Assembly: GCF_014645555.1 (NCBI RefSeq)
Contig: NZ_BMLY01000004.1
Span: 363,786 to 427,785 of the forward strand
Source of the DNA: Silvimonas amylolytica
Lineage (GTDB): Bacteria; Pseudomonadota; Gammaproteobacteria; Burkholderiales; Chitinibacteraceae
DNA length: 64,000 bases
Direction: 5' to 3'
The translations under genes and the position numbers were made by a program. The notes under the pieces were generated by a model that saw only the letters and a list, made by a program, of their open reading frames with translations, made no database searches and had not been told where the DNA came from. This document shows, one piece after another, positions 47,810-57,076 of the stretch (positions are counted from its first letter, which is position 1; every line of letters starts with the position of its first letter).

Positions 47810-47985
47810 CAATCAGTGCCTGCAAGAAAATCGGGGGAACCTCGTATTCTAGCGAAGATAAGCACCTTGCGGGCGCTCGTCTGCACCGGTTTGGTAACTT
47901 GTGTGTATCGCGGATATGAGAAAGGCGATTGCGCCGCAGAATCAACGGTTTGCAATCGCCTTCTTCTGCCATTGATGTGCGCGCT

Positions 47986-48480
47986 TCAGGCGGAGGGGCA
48001 GGTGTCTTCAAAAACGCTGAAGGTTTCGCCGCGCGCATCCGGGGCAGGCCAGGCCTTCTTGAAGGTAAAGGCAAACGCGGTCGGGCCGTGCAGTCGCAAG
48101 CAATCCAGCCGCACTTTAGCTTCTTCAGCAGTGGGAATATGCCCGGCTGGAATCCACCACAGCACAAGATAAGCCTGCGCCATGCGCTCAAAGAATTCGC
48201 GCCGACGGCTCATGATGTCGGTATGCGCGGTGTGATAGACATAGTTACGCAGCGAATCGATATCGCGCCAGACCGACATATTGACCAGCGTATCGGCATC
48301 ATACGGACGCAGATCTGTCGCGTTGCCTGCGTCGTCTTTCAGGCGCCAGATAAATCCCGGTGAAGATTCTGCCAGTGCGTTGATGCGATCCAGGTTGGCA
48401 ACGAAATCCGCCATGACCGGGGAGTCGATCGGACCTTTGGCAATACCGATGTTGAGTTGGGCCAGTTGGTATTGCGACAT
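47986..48480 (-). CDS. DUF3291 domain protein
   Basis: 164 aa, MSQYQLAQLNIGIAKGPIDSP at the start; the ATG at 48480 has a perfect GAGGAGG site. The fold is a dimeric alpha/beta-barrel-like monooxygenase relative (DUF3291): FVANLDRINALAESSPGFIWRL, NMSVWRDIDSLRNYVYHTAHTD and LVLWWIPAGHIPTAEEAKVRLDCLR. No signal peptide. Biochemical function unknown. It is isolated between the aminotransferase and diguanylate cyclase genes. Confidence 0.88.
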   Translation of the reverse strand: MSQYQLAQLNIGIAKGPIDSPVMADFVANLDRINALAESSPGFIWRLKDDAGNATDLRPYDADTLVNMSVWRDIDSLRNYVYHTAHTDIMSRRREFFERMAQAYLVLWWIPAGHIPTAEEAKVRLDCLRLHGPTAFAFTFKKAWPAPDARGETFSVFEDTCPSA

Positions 48481-48595
48481 CACGCCTCCTCACAAGCAGC
48501 GCCGAAAAAAGGCAGTGTAATCAGGCTTCTGTGTTTGTGCTGCATGACTTGGCGGGTCTGGCAGACAGGTGGCGCGGCAGGCCGGGGTTTGTGGG

Positions 48596-50128
48596 TCAGG
48601 TGTTGGCCGGGGTGCTTTCTACGCGATTGCGGCCGCTTTCTTTGGCGTGATATAGCGCCTGATCAGCGGGTTGCACCAGTGCTGCGGCGGCCTCTTGTTC
48701 CGGGCGCGGTGTCAGTGCATGCACGCCAGCGCTGATCGTGACAAAGCTGGCCGGGTTGCCGGCATGGACCATTTCCAGTGCCCTTACGGCTGCACAGAAT
48801 TTTTCGGCCAGAACACGCGCACCGGTCAGATCGGTATTAGGCAGCAGGACGGCCATTTCTTCGCCACCGTAACGCGCGGCCAGGTCGCCCGGACGGTGCA
48901 CCAGGTCGTCAATGGCGTGGCTGATGGCGCGCAGGCAGTCGTCGCCGGCAGGGTGGCCGTACAGGTCGTTGTAGCGTTTGAAGAAGTCCACGTCGATCAT
49001 GATGAGCGCCAATGAGGTTTGCTCCCGTGCGGCGCGGGCAAACTCTTCAGCCAGCCTGGCTTCAAACTGGCGGCGATTGGCCAGCCCGGTCAAGCCGTCC
49101 TGCGCCGCCATCTTTTGCAAAGTGGCATTGATACTTTCCAGTGCGCGATGCGCTTTCATCAGATCTTGCTGCGCCCGTGCCCGCAAATTGATTTGTTGCA
49201 CCAGGTGGGTGCCAGCCAATCCCAGGATCGACACGAGCAAGAGTATGCCCAGTGAATGGAACAAGGTGCGTCGCCACCATTCGGCCAGAATTTCATCGCG
49301 CGAGAACGCGGCGGCCACAAAGACCGGCCAGCCTTCCACCTGTTGAAAACTGTTCAGGCGGGTGACGCCATCATAAAAGGATTTCACCACCAAAGAGCCA
49401 CTGCCATCGCTATGGCGATAGCCCTGGTAAACCAGGGAGCGGCTCATGTCAGAGCCGATATTGGCCGGGTTGAAGGGGCGGCGGACCAGCAGCGTGCCGT
49501 TGTCCAGCACCATGCTCATGGCGCCAGCCGTACCAATGTCAAAACTGTTGTAGAACGCAGAAAAATAATCCAGCCGTACTGAAGCCAGAACGACGCCAGC
49601 AAAGCTGCCATCGTCATGATTGAATCGACGCGTGACGGGAATAATCCACAAGCCAGTGGAGCGGCTGATCACCGGTTTGCCAATATGGGGCCCACGATCA
49701 GTATGTGTACGATGCCAGGCGAAATAATCGCGGTCCGAGTTGTTGAGGTTGTAGCTGACCTGCGCCTGTGAACTGGTCAGCCAGTTGCCCTGTTCGTCGT
49801 AGACAAACAAACCGGCCAGATGAGGCTGTTCCAGCAATTGCTGCTGCAAAAAGCGATGCAGGCGCTGCATTTGCAAAATGCCGGTGCCGTCAAATTCCAG
49901 GCGTTCCACCATGCCGAACAGCACGGTATCTGTGACTTTGAAAGTGGACTGGGCGTGATGGGCAGCCGCATGCGCCAGGTTGGTGGTTTCCTCGCGCATT
50001 TCTTTGAGCTGCTGATCGCGCGCGTTCCAGCTCAGGGCGACATCCATGATGACCAGTAGTAAACACACGACGCACACAAAGCCAAAGGCCATGGTGGATA
50101 CGCGTACGGGTTGGTACCTGATGTTCAA
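48596..50128 (-). CDS. membrane diguanylate cyclase with periplasmic Cache sensor
   Basis: Makes c-di-GMP from two GTP. 510 aa. Membrane segment about 13-33, a periplasmic double-Cache-like sensor about 35-285 (DRDYFAWHRTHTDRGPHIGKP, VTRRFNHDDGSFAGVVLASV), second membrane segment about 290-312, then GGDEF domain from about 345. The catalytic motif is GGEEM at 421-425, Met replacing the usual Phe but both acidic residues kept, so activity is expected. The inhibitory site RPGD lies five residues upstream, allowing product feedback. Ligand of the sensor unknown. Standalone gene. Confidence 0.92.
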   Translation of the reverse strand: MNIRYQPVRVSTMAFGFVCVVCLLLVIMDVALSWNARDQQLKEMREETTNLAHAAAHHAQSTFKVTDTVLFGMVERLEFDGTGILQMQRLHRFLQQQLLEQPHLAGLFVYDEQGNWLTSSQAQVSYNLNNSDRDYFAWHRTHTDRGPHIGKPVISRSTGLWIIPVTRRFNHDDGSFAGVVLASVRLDYFSAFYNSFDIGTAGAMSMVLDNGTLLVRRPFNPANIGSDMSRSLVYQGYRHSDGSGSLVVKSFYDGVTRLNSFQQVEGWPVFVAAAFSRDEILAEWWRRTLFHSLGILLLVSILGLAGTHLVQQINLRARAQQDLMKAHRALESINATLQKMAAQDGLTGLANRRQFEARLAEEFARAAREQTSLALIMIDVDFFKRYNDLYGHPAGDDCLRAISHAIDDLVHRPGDLAARYGGEEMAVLLPNTDLTGARVLAEKFCAAVRALEMVHAGNPASFVTISAGVHALTPRPEQEAAAALVQPADQALYHAKESGRNRVESTPANT

Positions 50129-50265
50129 GCCCTGCCTCCTGATTGGGTTCGATTCTCAATATATACGCATGACACTGACCTGGTTAAGCGGATAAACGGC
50201 GAGTGTGGCGGCGCAATCAGATGGCATCCGGTAAAATGACCGCTTACCTCATCTGGATTGTTGTC

Positions 50266-50634
50266 ATGAAACTGCATCACACCAATGTCGATAACCTGAA
50301 CCAGTTCACGTCTTACGGCGAAGGCTTCGTCAAGGTGAACCAGCAACAATACGACGGCAGCCTGATCGTGACACCGTCTGAAGTGCGTGAATGGCAGCCT
50401 GTGCGTTTTGAAGACCTCCAGGCCGAACACTTTGAACAACTGCTGGCATTGAAGCCGGAAATGGTGCTTTTGGGGACCGGCAAAAGCATCCGTTTTCCGC
50501 ATCCGCGCCTTTATGCATCGCTGGCGCAAGCGCACGTAGGGCTGGATGTAATGGATACCGGCGCATTGTGCCGCACCTTTAATATCCTGACTGCCGAAGA
50601 ACGTCGCGTTGTGGCGCTGGTGCTGAGCGCCTGA
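50266..50634 (+). CDS. Mth938-like (DUF498) domain protein
   Basis: 122 aa from the ATG at 50266 (MKLHHTNVDNLNQFTSYGEG); the longer frame upstream has no support. Mth938/NDUFAF3-like features: VNQQQYDGSLIVTPSEVREW, then MVLLGTGKSIRFPHPRLYASL and the conserved GLDVMDTGALCRTFNILTAEERRVVALVL. Homologues in mitochondria help complex I assembly; the bacterial role is not settled. Weak ribosome site. It ends at a terminator shared with murJ. Confidence 0.9.
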   Translation: MKLHHTNVDNLNQFTSYGEGFVKVNQQQYDGSLIVTPSEVREWQPVRFEDLQAEHFEQLLALKPEMVLLGTGKSIRFPHPRLYASLAQAHVGLDVMDTGALCRTFNILTAEERRVVALVLSA

Positions 50635-50655
50635 GGCCGAGTGGTTGTTATGCAT

Positions 50656-50689
50656 AAAAAAAACCCGACGTTATGTCGGGCTTTTTTGT
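50656..50689. terminator. bidirectional terminator between the Mth938-like gene and murJ
   Basis: CCCGAC / GTCGGG stem with a 5-base loop, an eight-A run before and a T-run after, in the convergent gap. Confidence 0.85.
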
Positions 50690-50706
50690 TGGGGGGTAGC
50701 GACGTA

Positions 50707-52245
50707 TCAGTGCACCGCGTTACGGGAAAAATCACGTGGCCTGAAGCCCAGCACGCCCAGCATGCCGAAGTACGCCACCAGACCCACCGCCACAAGGGCT
50801 GCCAGACGGGCAATGCGCGAGGGCATGTTGCCGATGTCCCACGCCGGCATCAGCACCAGCGCACCATAGAGCGCCGCAGCCATCACCACAACGGCAATCA
50901 ATAGCTTGATAAAGAACGCCTTCCAGCCCGGCTGGGGCTGGAAAATGCCATGCCGGCGTAGTTGGTAATACAGCAGCGAGGCATTACAGCACGCGCCAAG
51001 ACCAATCGCCAAAGACAAACCGGCATGCTTCAGGTGCCAGACAAACGCCAGATTCATCAGTTGGGTCAACAGCAGTGTCACCACAGCGATTTTTACCGGG
51101 GTCTTGATGTTCTGGCGGGCGTAAAAACCTGGAGCCAGGATTTTCACCATGATCAGACCAATCAAACCGGCCGAATAAGCAATCAGCGCGTACTGCGTCA
51201 TCAGGGCGTCGTGCGCGCCAAACCGGCCGTACTGGAACAGGGCAGAGACCAGCGGGCCAGAGATGACTGCCAGCGCCACGGCGGAGGGCAGGGCCAGCAT
51301 CAGGCACAGGCGCAAACCCCAATCCAGCAGCTTTGAATACTCTTCCGGGTCTTTGCTGGCGTGGGCTTTGGCCAGCGAAGGCAGCAGGATCGTGCCCAGT
51401 GCCACGCCCAGCACGCCAGTCGGGAACTCCATCAGGCGATCAGCGTAATACATCCATGAAATCGAGCCAGACACCAGCCACGATGCGAAGATCGTGTTGA
51501 TCAGCAAAGAGATTTGCCCGACCGACACACTGAAAATGGCCGGGCCCATTTGTTTGAGCACGCGCCACACCCCGGCGTCTTTCAGATTCAGGCGTGGCAG
51601 CACCAGCATGCCAATTTTCTTCAGGTGGGGCAGTTGATAACCCAGCTGCAATACCCCGCCTACAATCACGCCCCACGCCAGCGCGATAATCGGCTGCGCC
51701 ATATGCGGTGCAACCACCGTCGCGAAGAAAATCTGCGAGACGTTCAGCAGTGTCGGCGCAAACGCCGGCACCGAGAAACGGTTCCAGGTATTGAGAATGC
51801 CGCCCGCCAGGCTGGCCAGCGAAATGAGGAAAATATAGGGAAACGTGATGTGCAAGAGCTGCACAGTCAGGTTGAACTTGTCCGGGGTATTGGCAAAGCC
51901 TGGTGCGGTCAGCCACAGCACCACCGGGGCGCCGATCACGCCCAAAACAGTGATGACGGCCAGGACCAGCGTCAACAGGCCCGCGATATAAGAGATGAAA
52001 ATGCGAGTGGCTTCTTCGCCCTGGGTGTTTTTGTATTCAGCCAGAATCGGTACGAAGGCCTGACTGAACGCGCCTTCGGCAAAAATGCGACGCAACAGGT
52101 TGGGTAATTTGAACGCGACATTGAACGCATCGGTGGCGAGCGTTGCGCCAAACATGCGCGCTACAATGGCGTCCCGAGCGAAGCCCAGTACCCGCGAGGC
52201 CAGCGTCATCGAACTGGTCGTGGCGAGTGATTTCAGCAGATTCAT
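50707..52245 (-). CDS. murJ: lipid II flippase MurJ
   Basis: Moves lipid II across the inner membrane in peptidoglycan synthesis (MVF family). The ATG at 52245 ([33 protein letters not shown]) gives 512 aa, the normal length, with about 14 membrane segments; the upstream 44 codons of the open frame are not homologous. Family motifs: the above N-terminus, [23 protein letters not shown] and [27 protein letters not shown]. Divergent from rpsT, an arrangement common in proteobacteria. Confidence 0.96.
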   Translation of the reverse strand: MNLLKSLATTSSMTLASRVLGFARDAIVARMFGATLATDAFNVAFKLPNLLRRIFAEGAFSQAFVPILAEYKNTQGEEATRIFISYIAGLLTLVLAVITVLGVIGAPVVLWLTAPGFANTPDKFNLTVQLLHITFPYIFLISLASLAGGILNTWNRFSVPAFAPTLLNVSQIFFATVVAPHMAQPIIALAWGVIVGGVLQLGYQLPHLKKIGMLVLPRLNLKDAGVWRVLKQMGPAIFSVSVGQISLLINTIFASWLVSGSISWMYYADRLMEFPTGVLGVALGTILLPSLAKAHASKDPEEYSKLLDWGLRLCLMLALPSAVALAVISGPLVSALFQYGRFGAHDALMTQYALIAYSAGLIGLIMVKILAPGFYARQNIKTPVKIAVVTLLLTQLMNLAFVWHLKHAGLSLAIGLGACCNASLLYYQLRRHGIFQPQPGWKAFFIKLLIAVVVMAAALYGALVLMPAWDIGNMPSRIARLAALVAVGLVAYFGMLGVLGFRPRDFSRNAVH

Positions 52246-52312
52246 TGAAATGATTTCGGCGTTGTTCTTGAGAGGATGGCGCATCATATCGAAGGCTGGT
52301 CGATCAGAGAAG

Positions 52313-52341
52313 TTGCATTGCTTGCAATTACCCGATATCAT
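52313..52341 (+). promoter_or_regulatory. promoter of rpsT
   Basis: TTGCAT (52313-52318), 17 bases and TATCAT (52336-52341) lie about 80 bases before the rpsT ATG, leaving a leader that could carry S20 autoregulation. Confidence 0.6.
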
Positions 52342-52422
52342 CGGCGGTTTCCGAATTGAACCACCCGTTGCTATCAAGCTTTGGGATGGATGTAACCGAA
52401 AACCCGTCAGGAGTCAGAACAC

Positions 52423-52689
52423 ATGGCAAATAGCGCCCAAGCTCGCAAGCGTGCGCGTCAGGCTGAAGAAGCCCGCCAACACAATGCTAGTCAGCGTTCG
52501 GCATTCCGCACTGCGATCAAGAAGGTGCTGAAGGCCGTTGAAGCTGGCGATAAGTCCGCTGCTCAAGCAGTATTCCAGCAGTCTGTCAGCACCATCGACA
52601 GCCTGGCTGACAAGAAGATCTTCCACAAGAACAAGGCAGCTCGTCATAAGAGCCGTCTGTCCGCTGCAATCAAGGGCATGGCTGCCTGA
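52423..52689 (+). CDS. rpsT: 30S ribosomal protein S20
   Basis: Primary 16S rRNA-binding protein of the small subunit. 88 aa, [20 protein letters not shown] at the start and [16 protein letters not shown] at the end; a helical, highly basic protein of normal length. AGGAG site 10 bases before the ATG. Monocistronic, with promoter and strong terminator visible. Confidence 0.98.
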   Translation: MANSAQARKRARQAEEARQHNASQRSAFRTAIKKVLKAVEAGDKSAAQAVFQQSVSTIDSLADKKIFHKNKAARHKSRLSAAIKGMAA

Positions 52690-52711
52690 TCTGCTTCGGC
52701 TTCTTGCTGAG

Positions 52712-52739
52712 AAAAACCCCGCTTCGGCGGGGTTTTTTG
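52712..52739 (+). terminator. terminator after rpsT
   Basis: AAAAACCCCGC / GCGGGGTTTTT stem with a TTCG tetraloop and T-run. Confidence 0.92.
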
Positions 52740-52938
52740 TTTTCCGGCCGCCGGAATGCCCGCTGTCGCAAGTGGCTTGTCAACAAACAAGCGCTGGCAA
52801 ACTGTCAGACTGAACATGGCTTGAACTGCCGCCTGTACAACATCTTTCAGTGGCAAACCGGCCGTTCTCCAATGGTCTGGCGGAGACGAACGGCGCGCGT
52901 CATGCATTTGTGCTAGATTTGGTTCTCGCACCAAATAC

Positions 52939-54075
52939 ATGGTTTGTTTACAAAATATGCAAGCAAATGATGAACTGTCGCCTCTGCCGCGCGTTCTGGT
53001 TGTCGACGATTCGCGCATTGTGCGCGCCACGATCAAAAAGCACCTCTCAGGTGCGTACGACATCATCGAAGAAGCGGATGGTGAAGCCGGATGGCAGCGC
53101 TTGCAAGCGGATGAATCCGTCTGTTTGCTGATTTCTGATCTGACCATGCCAGAACTGGATGGTCTGGGTTTGCTGGCCCGTATCAGGTCGCGATCCGAGG
53201 CGCGATACCGCCTGCTGCCCATCATCATTGTTTCGGGTGAAGAAGACGAAGAAACCCGCCAGCGCTGCGTAAATGCCGGCGCCAGCGACTTCGTGACCAA
53301 ATCTACCGATCGTGCGGAAATGCTGGCCCGTGTCGCCGCCAATATCGAACTGGCACGCACTCACAAAGAACTCGACGCAGTCCGTGAAGAACAAGCCCGC
53401 ACTGCCACGCATGTGGCGGATGGTGTGGGGACCAACCATTTGCTGAAACTGCAGATGGAGCAATCGCTTTCTTATGCTCGTCGTCATCGCAGCGAAGTGA
53501 CGGTATTGCTGATCGAGATCGATGCGTTTGACCAGGTGCAGGCAAAACTGGGCGAGCGTGTGGCCAACCAGATGCTGCAGTTGCTGGGCAAACAACTGGC
53601 CGGAAAACTGCGCAATGAAGACACGCTGGCCCAGGTGGCTGGCCCGCAATTTGCGGTGGTCTCGGCCTCGACCACGCTGTCCGAATCCCGCATTCTGGGG
53701 GAGCGTCTGCGTCAGGCCATTGCGACAGCGCGTATCAATTTCCGTGGTGAACAGATTCAGGTCACGGCCAGCATTGCGGTGGCCAACACCCTGCATGATG
53801 ATGCAGCGGATACCGATGCGTTGATGGCTGCGGCCAGTGCCCGCCTGGCAGCGCGTACTGAACACAACGCGGTGATTGTGCCGCAACCTTCGGCATCGCA
53901 TATCGCCACACCGTCGATTGCTGAAGCGCTGGCCTTGTTGCATAAAGGCGATGCGGCTGAAGTCTCTGGACTCAAGCAGCATTTGCCGGCGCTGCTGGCC
54001 AATCTGGCGCCCTTGCTGGAACTGGCAAATCAGGAATTGGGCCTGGGCTGGAATACCGATCAACTACCGCAGTAA
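52939..54075 (+). CDS. response regulator with degenerate GGDEF output domain
   Basis: 378 aa. Residues about 17-135 form a CheY-like receiver: LVVDDSRIVRA (acid pair 23-24), phospho-acceptor Asp67 in LLISDLTMPELDG and Lys121 in SDFVTKST. After a short coiled-coil linker (about 140-165), a GGDEF-fold domain spans about 170-315, but the catalytic motif is AGPQF (234-238), so no cyclase activity is expected. The RxxD inhibitory-site motif RNED (225-228) remains exactly five residues upstream, so the domain could still bind c-di-GMP. A C-terminal helical segment ends the protein. The start could also be the ATG at 52957 (MQANDELS); neither has a ribosome site. No partner kinase nearby. Confidence 0.85.
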   Translation: MVCLQNMQANDELSPLPRVLVVDDSRIVRATIKKHLSGAYDIIEEADGEAGWQRLQADESVCLLISDLTMPELDGLGLLARIRSRSEARYRLLPIIIVSGEEDEETRQRCVNAGASDFVTKSTDRAEMLARVAANIELARTHKELDAVREEQARTATHVADGVGTNHLLKLQMEQSLSYARRHRSEVTVLLIEIDAFDQVQAKLGERVANQMLQLLGKQLAGKLRNEDTLAQVAGPQFAVVSASTTLSESRILGERLRQAIATARINFRGEQIQVTASIAVANTLHDDAADTDALMAAASARLAARTEHNAVIVPQPSASHIATPSIAEALALLHKGDAAEVSGLKQHLPALLANLAPLLELANQELGLGWNTDQLPQ

Positions 54076-54092
54076 GCGACGCAGGTCCGATC

Positions 54093-54130
54093 AAACAAAA
54101 AAGGCTGCCATTGCAGCCTTTTTTGTTTGT
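54093..54130. terminator. bidirectional terminator between the receiver gene and amiC
   Basis: AAACAAAAAAGGCTGC / GCAGCCTTTTTTGTTT, a near-perfect 16-bp stem with a 4-base loop, symmetrical for both convergent genes. Confidence 0.9.
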
Positions 54131-54152
54131 ATCCATATCAGGGCTGGACCAC

Positions 54153-55547
54153 TCAGCCCTGTGCCAGCTTGGTCCGTGACAGTGGCGGGTTCTTGGCAAA
54201 ATACTTCTTGATCCCGGTGTGCAAGGTCTCGGCCATCTTGTCTTGATAGTCCTCACTGATGAGCCGTTGCTCTTCCTGCGGGTTAGAAATAAATGCCGTT
54301 TCCACCAGAATTGACGGGATGTCTGGCGCTTTCAGCACAGCAAACCCGGCCTGTTCGACTGCGCCTTTGTGCAGGCGGTTCAGGCCACCCAGTTCAGTCA
54401 ACATGGCCCGACCAAAGCGCATGCTGTCGTTCAGCGTGGCCGTCTGGGTGAGGTCCATCAGCGTGTGGGCCAGATATTTGTCCTGGGTGTTGCTGATCTT
54501 CACACCACCAATCAAGTCGGCATCATTTTGCGTTTGCGCCAGCCATTTGGCCGCAGTGCTGGTAGCGCCTTTGTCAGACAGCACGAACACGGACGAACCA
54601 TTGGCATCGGGCCGGATGAAAGCATCGGCGTGGATGGACATAAAGAGGTCGCCCTGCACGGCGCGGGCCTTTTTCACACGAACGCCCAATGGCACGAAGA
54701 AGTCTGCATCACGGGTCATGACCACGCGGATGTTGGGGTCGGTTTCCAGCCGCGCCTTCAGTTTGCGGGCGATCGACAACACCACGTCTTTTTCGTGATT
54801 GCCGCTTGGGCCCGTCGCGCCGGGATCTTCGCCACCGTGGCCAGGATCAAGCACCACGGTGATCAGTCGATCCACCTTGAGCTTGCTTCGATCAATCGGC
54901 TTGCTGTCGGCCTGCGCCATCACATCATCGTTCGGCGAGCGATCAGGCTGAGCGGGTTGTTGCGTTGCTTGCTGCGGCTGGCTGGCGGCACCGGGGTTTT
55001 TGTCCAGCTTCAGTTGGGCTGGGTCCAGCAGGCCGTCAGGCGTGGTCTGGTTATCCAGAAATGCCAGCAACGGGTCTTTCTGCACAGCAGGGTAGAGGTC
55101 GATCACCAGGCGGTTTTTGTATTCGGCCACCGGGGCGAGCGAGAACACTTGCGGGCGAACTTCGGTTTTCAGGTCAAGGACCAGCCGCACAGTACCTGGC
55201 TTGTTCAGGCCAGCCCGCAATTGCTGAATGTAGGGATCATCGTTACCCACCTTGCCTGCCAGTTTCTGCAGTTCGCTATCCAGATCTACGCCTTGCAGGT
55301 CAACCACCAGGCGGTCAGGATTTTTGAGTACAAACTGGTTAAACGTGAGCGGTGCGGTGGATTCGATAGTGACCCGGGTGTACGCCTGGGCGGGCCAGAC
55401 ACGCACCGCCACCACACTGGCTGCCGCGGCGGCGCGAGCAAGCCCGGCAGGAACCACGGTCAAAAAGAGGGTCGAGACCGCGGCGCGCAGGGCGCTGCGA
55501 CGGCCAGAATCTGGGGTCAGGGCGTGAGGGCGAGTTGCGCGAGACAT
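54153..55547 (-). CDS. amiC: N-acetylmuramoyl-L-alanine amidase AmiC, AMIN domain
   Basis: Periplasmic zinc amidase that splits septal peptidoglycan during cell separation. 464 aa. The N-terminus GRRSALRAAVSTLFLTVVPAG has a twin Arg and hydrophobic segment, consistent with Tat export as in E. coli AmiC. AMIN (septum targeting) domain about 45-150, a Gln/Pro-rich linker about 185-215, then Amidase_3 about 235-455 with zinc/catalytic residues in DPGHGGEDPG, GNHEKDVVL, MSIHADAF and ILVETAFISN. Overlaps the 3' end of tsaE by 31 bases, so they form one operon. Confidence 0.95.
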   Translation of the reverse strand: MSRATRPHALTPDSGRRSALRAAVSTLFLTVVPAGLARAAAAASVVAVRVWPAQAYTRVTIESTAPLTFNQFVLKNPDRLVVDLQGVDLDSELQKLAGKVGNDDPYIQQLRAGLNKPGTVRLVLDLKTEVRPQVFSLAPVAEYKNRLVIDLYPAVQKDPLLAFLDNQTTPDGLLDPAQLKLDKNPGAASQPQQATQQPAQPDRSPNDDVMAQADSKPIDRSKLKVDRLITVVLDPGHGGEDPGATGPSGNHEKDVVLSIARKLKARLETDPNIRVVMTRDADFFVPLGVRVKKARAVQGDLFMSIHADAFIRPDANGSSVFVLSDKGATSTAAKWLAQTQNDADLIGGVKISNTQDKYLAHTLMDLTQTATLNDSMRFGRAMLTELGGLNRLHKGAVEQAGFAVLKAPDIPSILVETAFISNPQEEQRLISEDYQDKMAETLHTGIKKYFAKNPPLSRTKLAQG

Positions 55548-55996
55548 GCCTTGCCGTGCTCCGTATGTGCTTGAATTTCAATGTTTCTTCCGTCTTCAAC
55601 AGGGGTGAGACGGATAGTCCAGTCTGCGGTTGGCAGCAAGCCTGCTGCCTTGTCTGCCCATTCGATCAGGCAAATGCTGTGGGGATTGAAGTAATCCCTA
55701 AAGCCAGCATCCACCCATTCCATAGGGTCTTGAAATCTATATAAATCAAAATGATACAAGTTTAAATTAGAAACAGCATAAGGTTCAACCAGTGTATACG
55801 TTGGACTTTTCACGCGGCCAGCAAAACCCATGCCGCGCAAGATGCCGCGAGTGAGGGTGGTTTTGCCTGCGCCAAGGTCGCCTTCAAGAAATACGGTCAT
55901 GCCAGGTTGCATGGCCGCAGCGATGTGTGCACCCAGCGCCAGCGTCGCGTTCTCGTCAGCAAGGTAACGGCTTGCAGTATCATCGGCAGCATGCAT
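55517..55996 (-). CDS. tsaE: tRNA threonylcarbamoyladenosine biosynthesis ATPase TsaE
   Basis: ATPase needed with TsaB, TsaC and TsaD to make t6A37 in tRNA. 159 aa from the ATG at 55996 (GGAAG 11 bases upstream; a TTG two codons earlier is the alternative). Walker A FLEGDLGAGKTTLTRGILRG near residue 40, then KSPTYTLVEPY and NLYHFDLYRFQDP, and the switch region LIEWADKAAGLLP. The usual tsaE-amiC pair is conserved. Its start codon lies back-to-back with that of queG on the other strand, sharing the hexamer ATGCAT. Confidence 0.95.
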   Translation of the reverse strand: MHAADDTASRYLADENATLALGAHIAAAMQPGMTVFLEGDLGAGKTTLTRGILRGMGFAGRVKSPTYTLVEPYAVSNLNLYHFDLYRFQDPMEWVDAGFRDYFNPHSICLIEWADKAAGLLPTADWTIRLTPVEDGRNIEIQAHTEHGKACLAQLALTP

Positions 55997-57076
55997 AAAC
56001 AATTGTCTTCCATCGAATCATCAGGGCCGGATTTGCCCGCGCTGGCTAGCCAGATCAAAGGCTGGGCGCAAGAACTGGGCTTTGCCCGTGCCGCAATTAC
56101 CGGCACGGATCTGTCTCATGCCGAGCCCGGTTTGCTGGCCTGGCTGGAGGCGGGTTTTCACGGCGAGATGGATTATATGGCACGGCACGGTCTCAAACGT
56201 GCCCGGCCTGCAGAATTGGTGCCAGGCACGCTGTCGGTCATCAGTGTCTTCATGCCGTACCTGCCAGCTGGCACATCTAACGCAGATGCCGTGCTGGCGG
56301 CAGACAACAAGGCGTATATCTCGCGCTATGCATTGGGGCGGGATTATCACAAGGTGTTGCGTAACCGCCTGCAAAAGCTGGCCGACCGCATTCAGGCCAC
56401 AGTCGGGGAGTTTGGCCACCGTGTATTTGTAGATTCCGCGCCGGTGCTGGAAGTCGAACTGGCCAAACAAGCCGGTCTGGGCTGGCGTGGCAAACACACG
56501 CTATTGCTGAACCGCGAATATGGCTCGTTCTTTTTCATTGGCGAGTTATTTACGGATTTGCCATTGCCACCCGATCCACCCGAACAGAATGAACACTGTG
56601 GTCGCTGCACCCGCTGTATCAGTGTTTGCCCGACTCAGGCCATTGTCGAGCCATACAAGGTTGATGCGCGGCGTTGTATCTCCTACCTTACCATTGAGTT
56701 GAAGGGCAGCATTCCGGAAGAGTTCCGACCCATGCTGGGCAACCGTGTTTATGGTTGCGATGATTGCCAGCTGGTTTGTCCGTGGAACCGTTTTGCTGTG
56801 GATAGCAAAGAGGCTGATTTTCACGTCCGCCATGGGCTCGATGACGTCGAACTGGTGACGCTATTTGCCTGGGACGAAGCAACCTTTCAGCACAATATGG
56901 CTGGCAGCGCCATTTTGCGGATCGGTCACGAGCGCTGGTTGCGCAATCTGGCCGTCGGGCTTGGCAATGCCAGTACCTCGCCGCAGATTATCGCGGCACT
57001 CAAATCCCGCGAAAACGACCCAAGCGAGATCGTGCGTGAGCACGTCGCCTGGGCACTAAAAAGGCACGGTGCATGA
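55991..57076 (+). CDS. queG: epoxyqueuosine reductase QueG
   Basis: Cobalamin and two [4Fe-4S] dependent reductase that converts epoxyqueuosine to queuosine in tRNA. 361 aa from the ATG at 55991 (MHKQLSSIESSGPDLPALASQIKGWAQELGF), the normal length. Fe-S ligands: CGRCTRCISVCPTQAI and GCDDCQLVCPWNRF; N-terminal GFHGEMDYMARHG and GYDxxLxNRL-like GRDYHKVLRNRLQKLA. A HEAT-like C-terminus ends the protein. There is no clear ribosome site, and the leader lies inside tsaE. The 3' end overlaps pxpB by 4 bases. Confidence 0.95.
   Translation: MHKQLSSIESSGPDLPALASQIKGWAQELGFARAAITGTDLSHAEPGLLAWLEAGFHGEMDYMARHGLKRARPAELVPGTLSVISVFMPYLPAGTSNADAVLAADNKAYISRYALGRDYHKVLRNRLQKLADRIQATVGEFGHRVFVDSAPVLEVELAKQAGLGWRGKHTLLLNREYGSFFFIGELFTDLPLPPDPPEQNEHCGRCTRCISVCPTQAIVEPYKVDARRCISYLTIELKGSIPEEFRPMLGNRVYGCDDCQLVCPWNRFAVDSKEADFHVRHGLDDVELVTLFAWDEATFQHNMAGSAILRIGHERWLRNLAVGLGNASTSPQIIAALKSRENDPSEIVREHVAWALKRHGA

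Noticed and set aside
54369-55574. 401-codon open frame on + opposite amiC and tsaE
   Set aside because: Antisense to two well-supported genes; His/Arg-rich shadow sequence.
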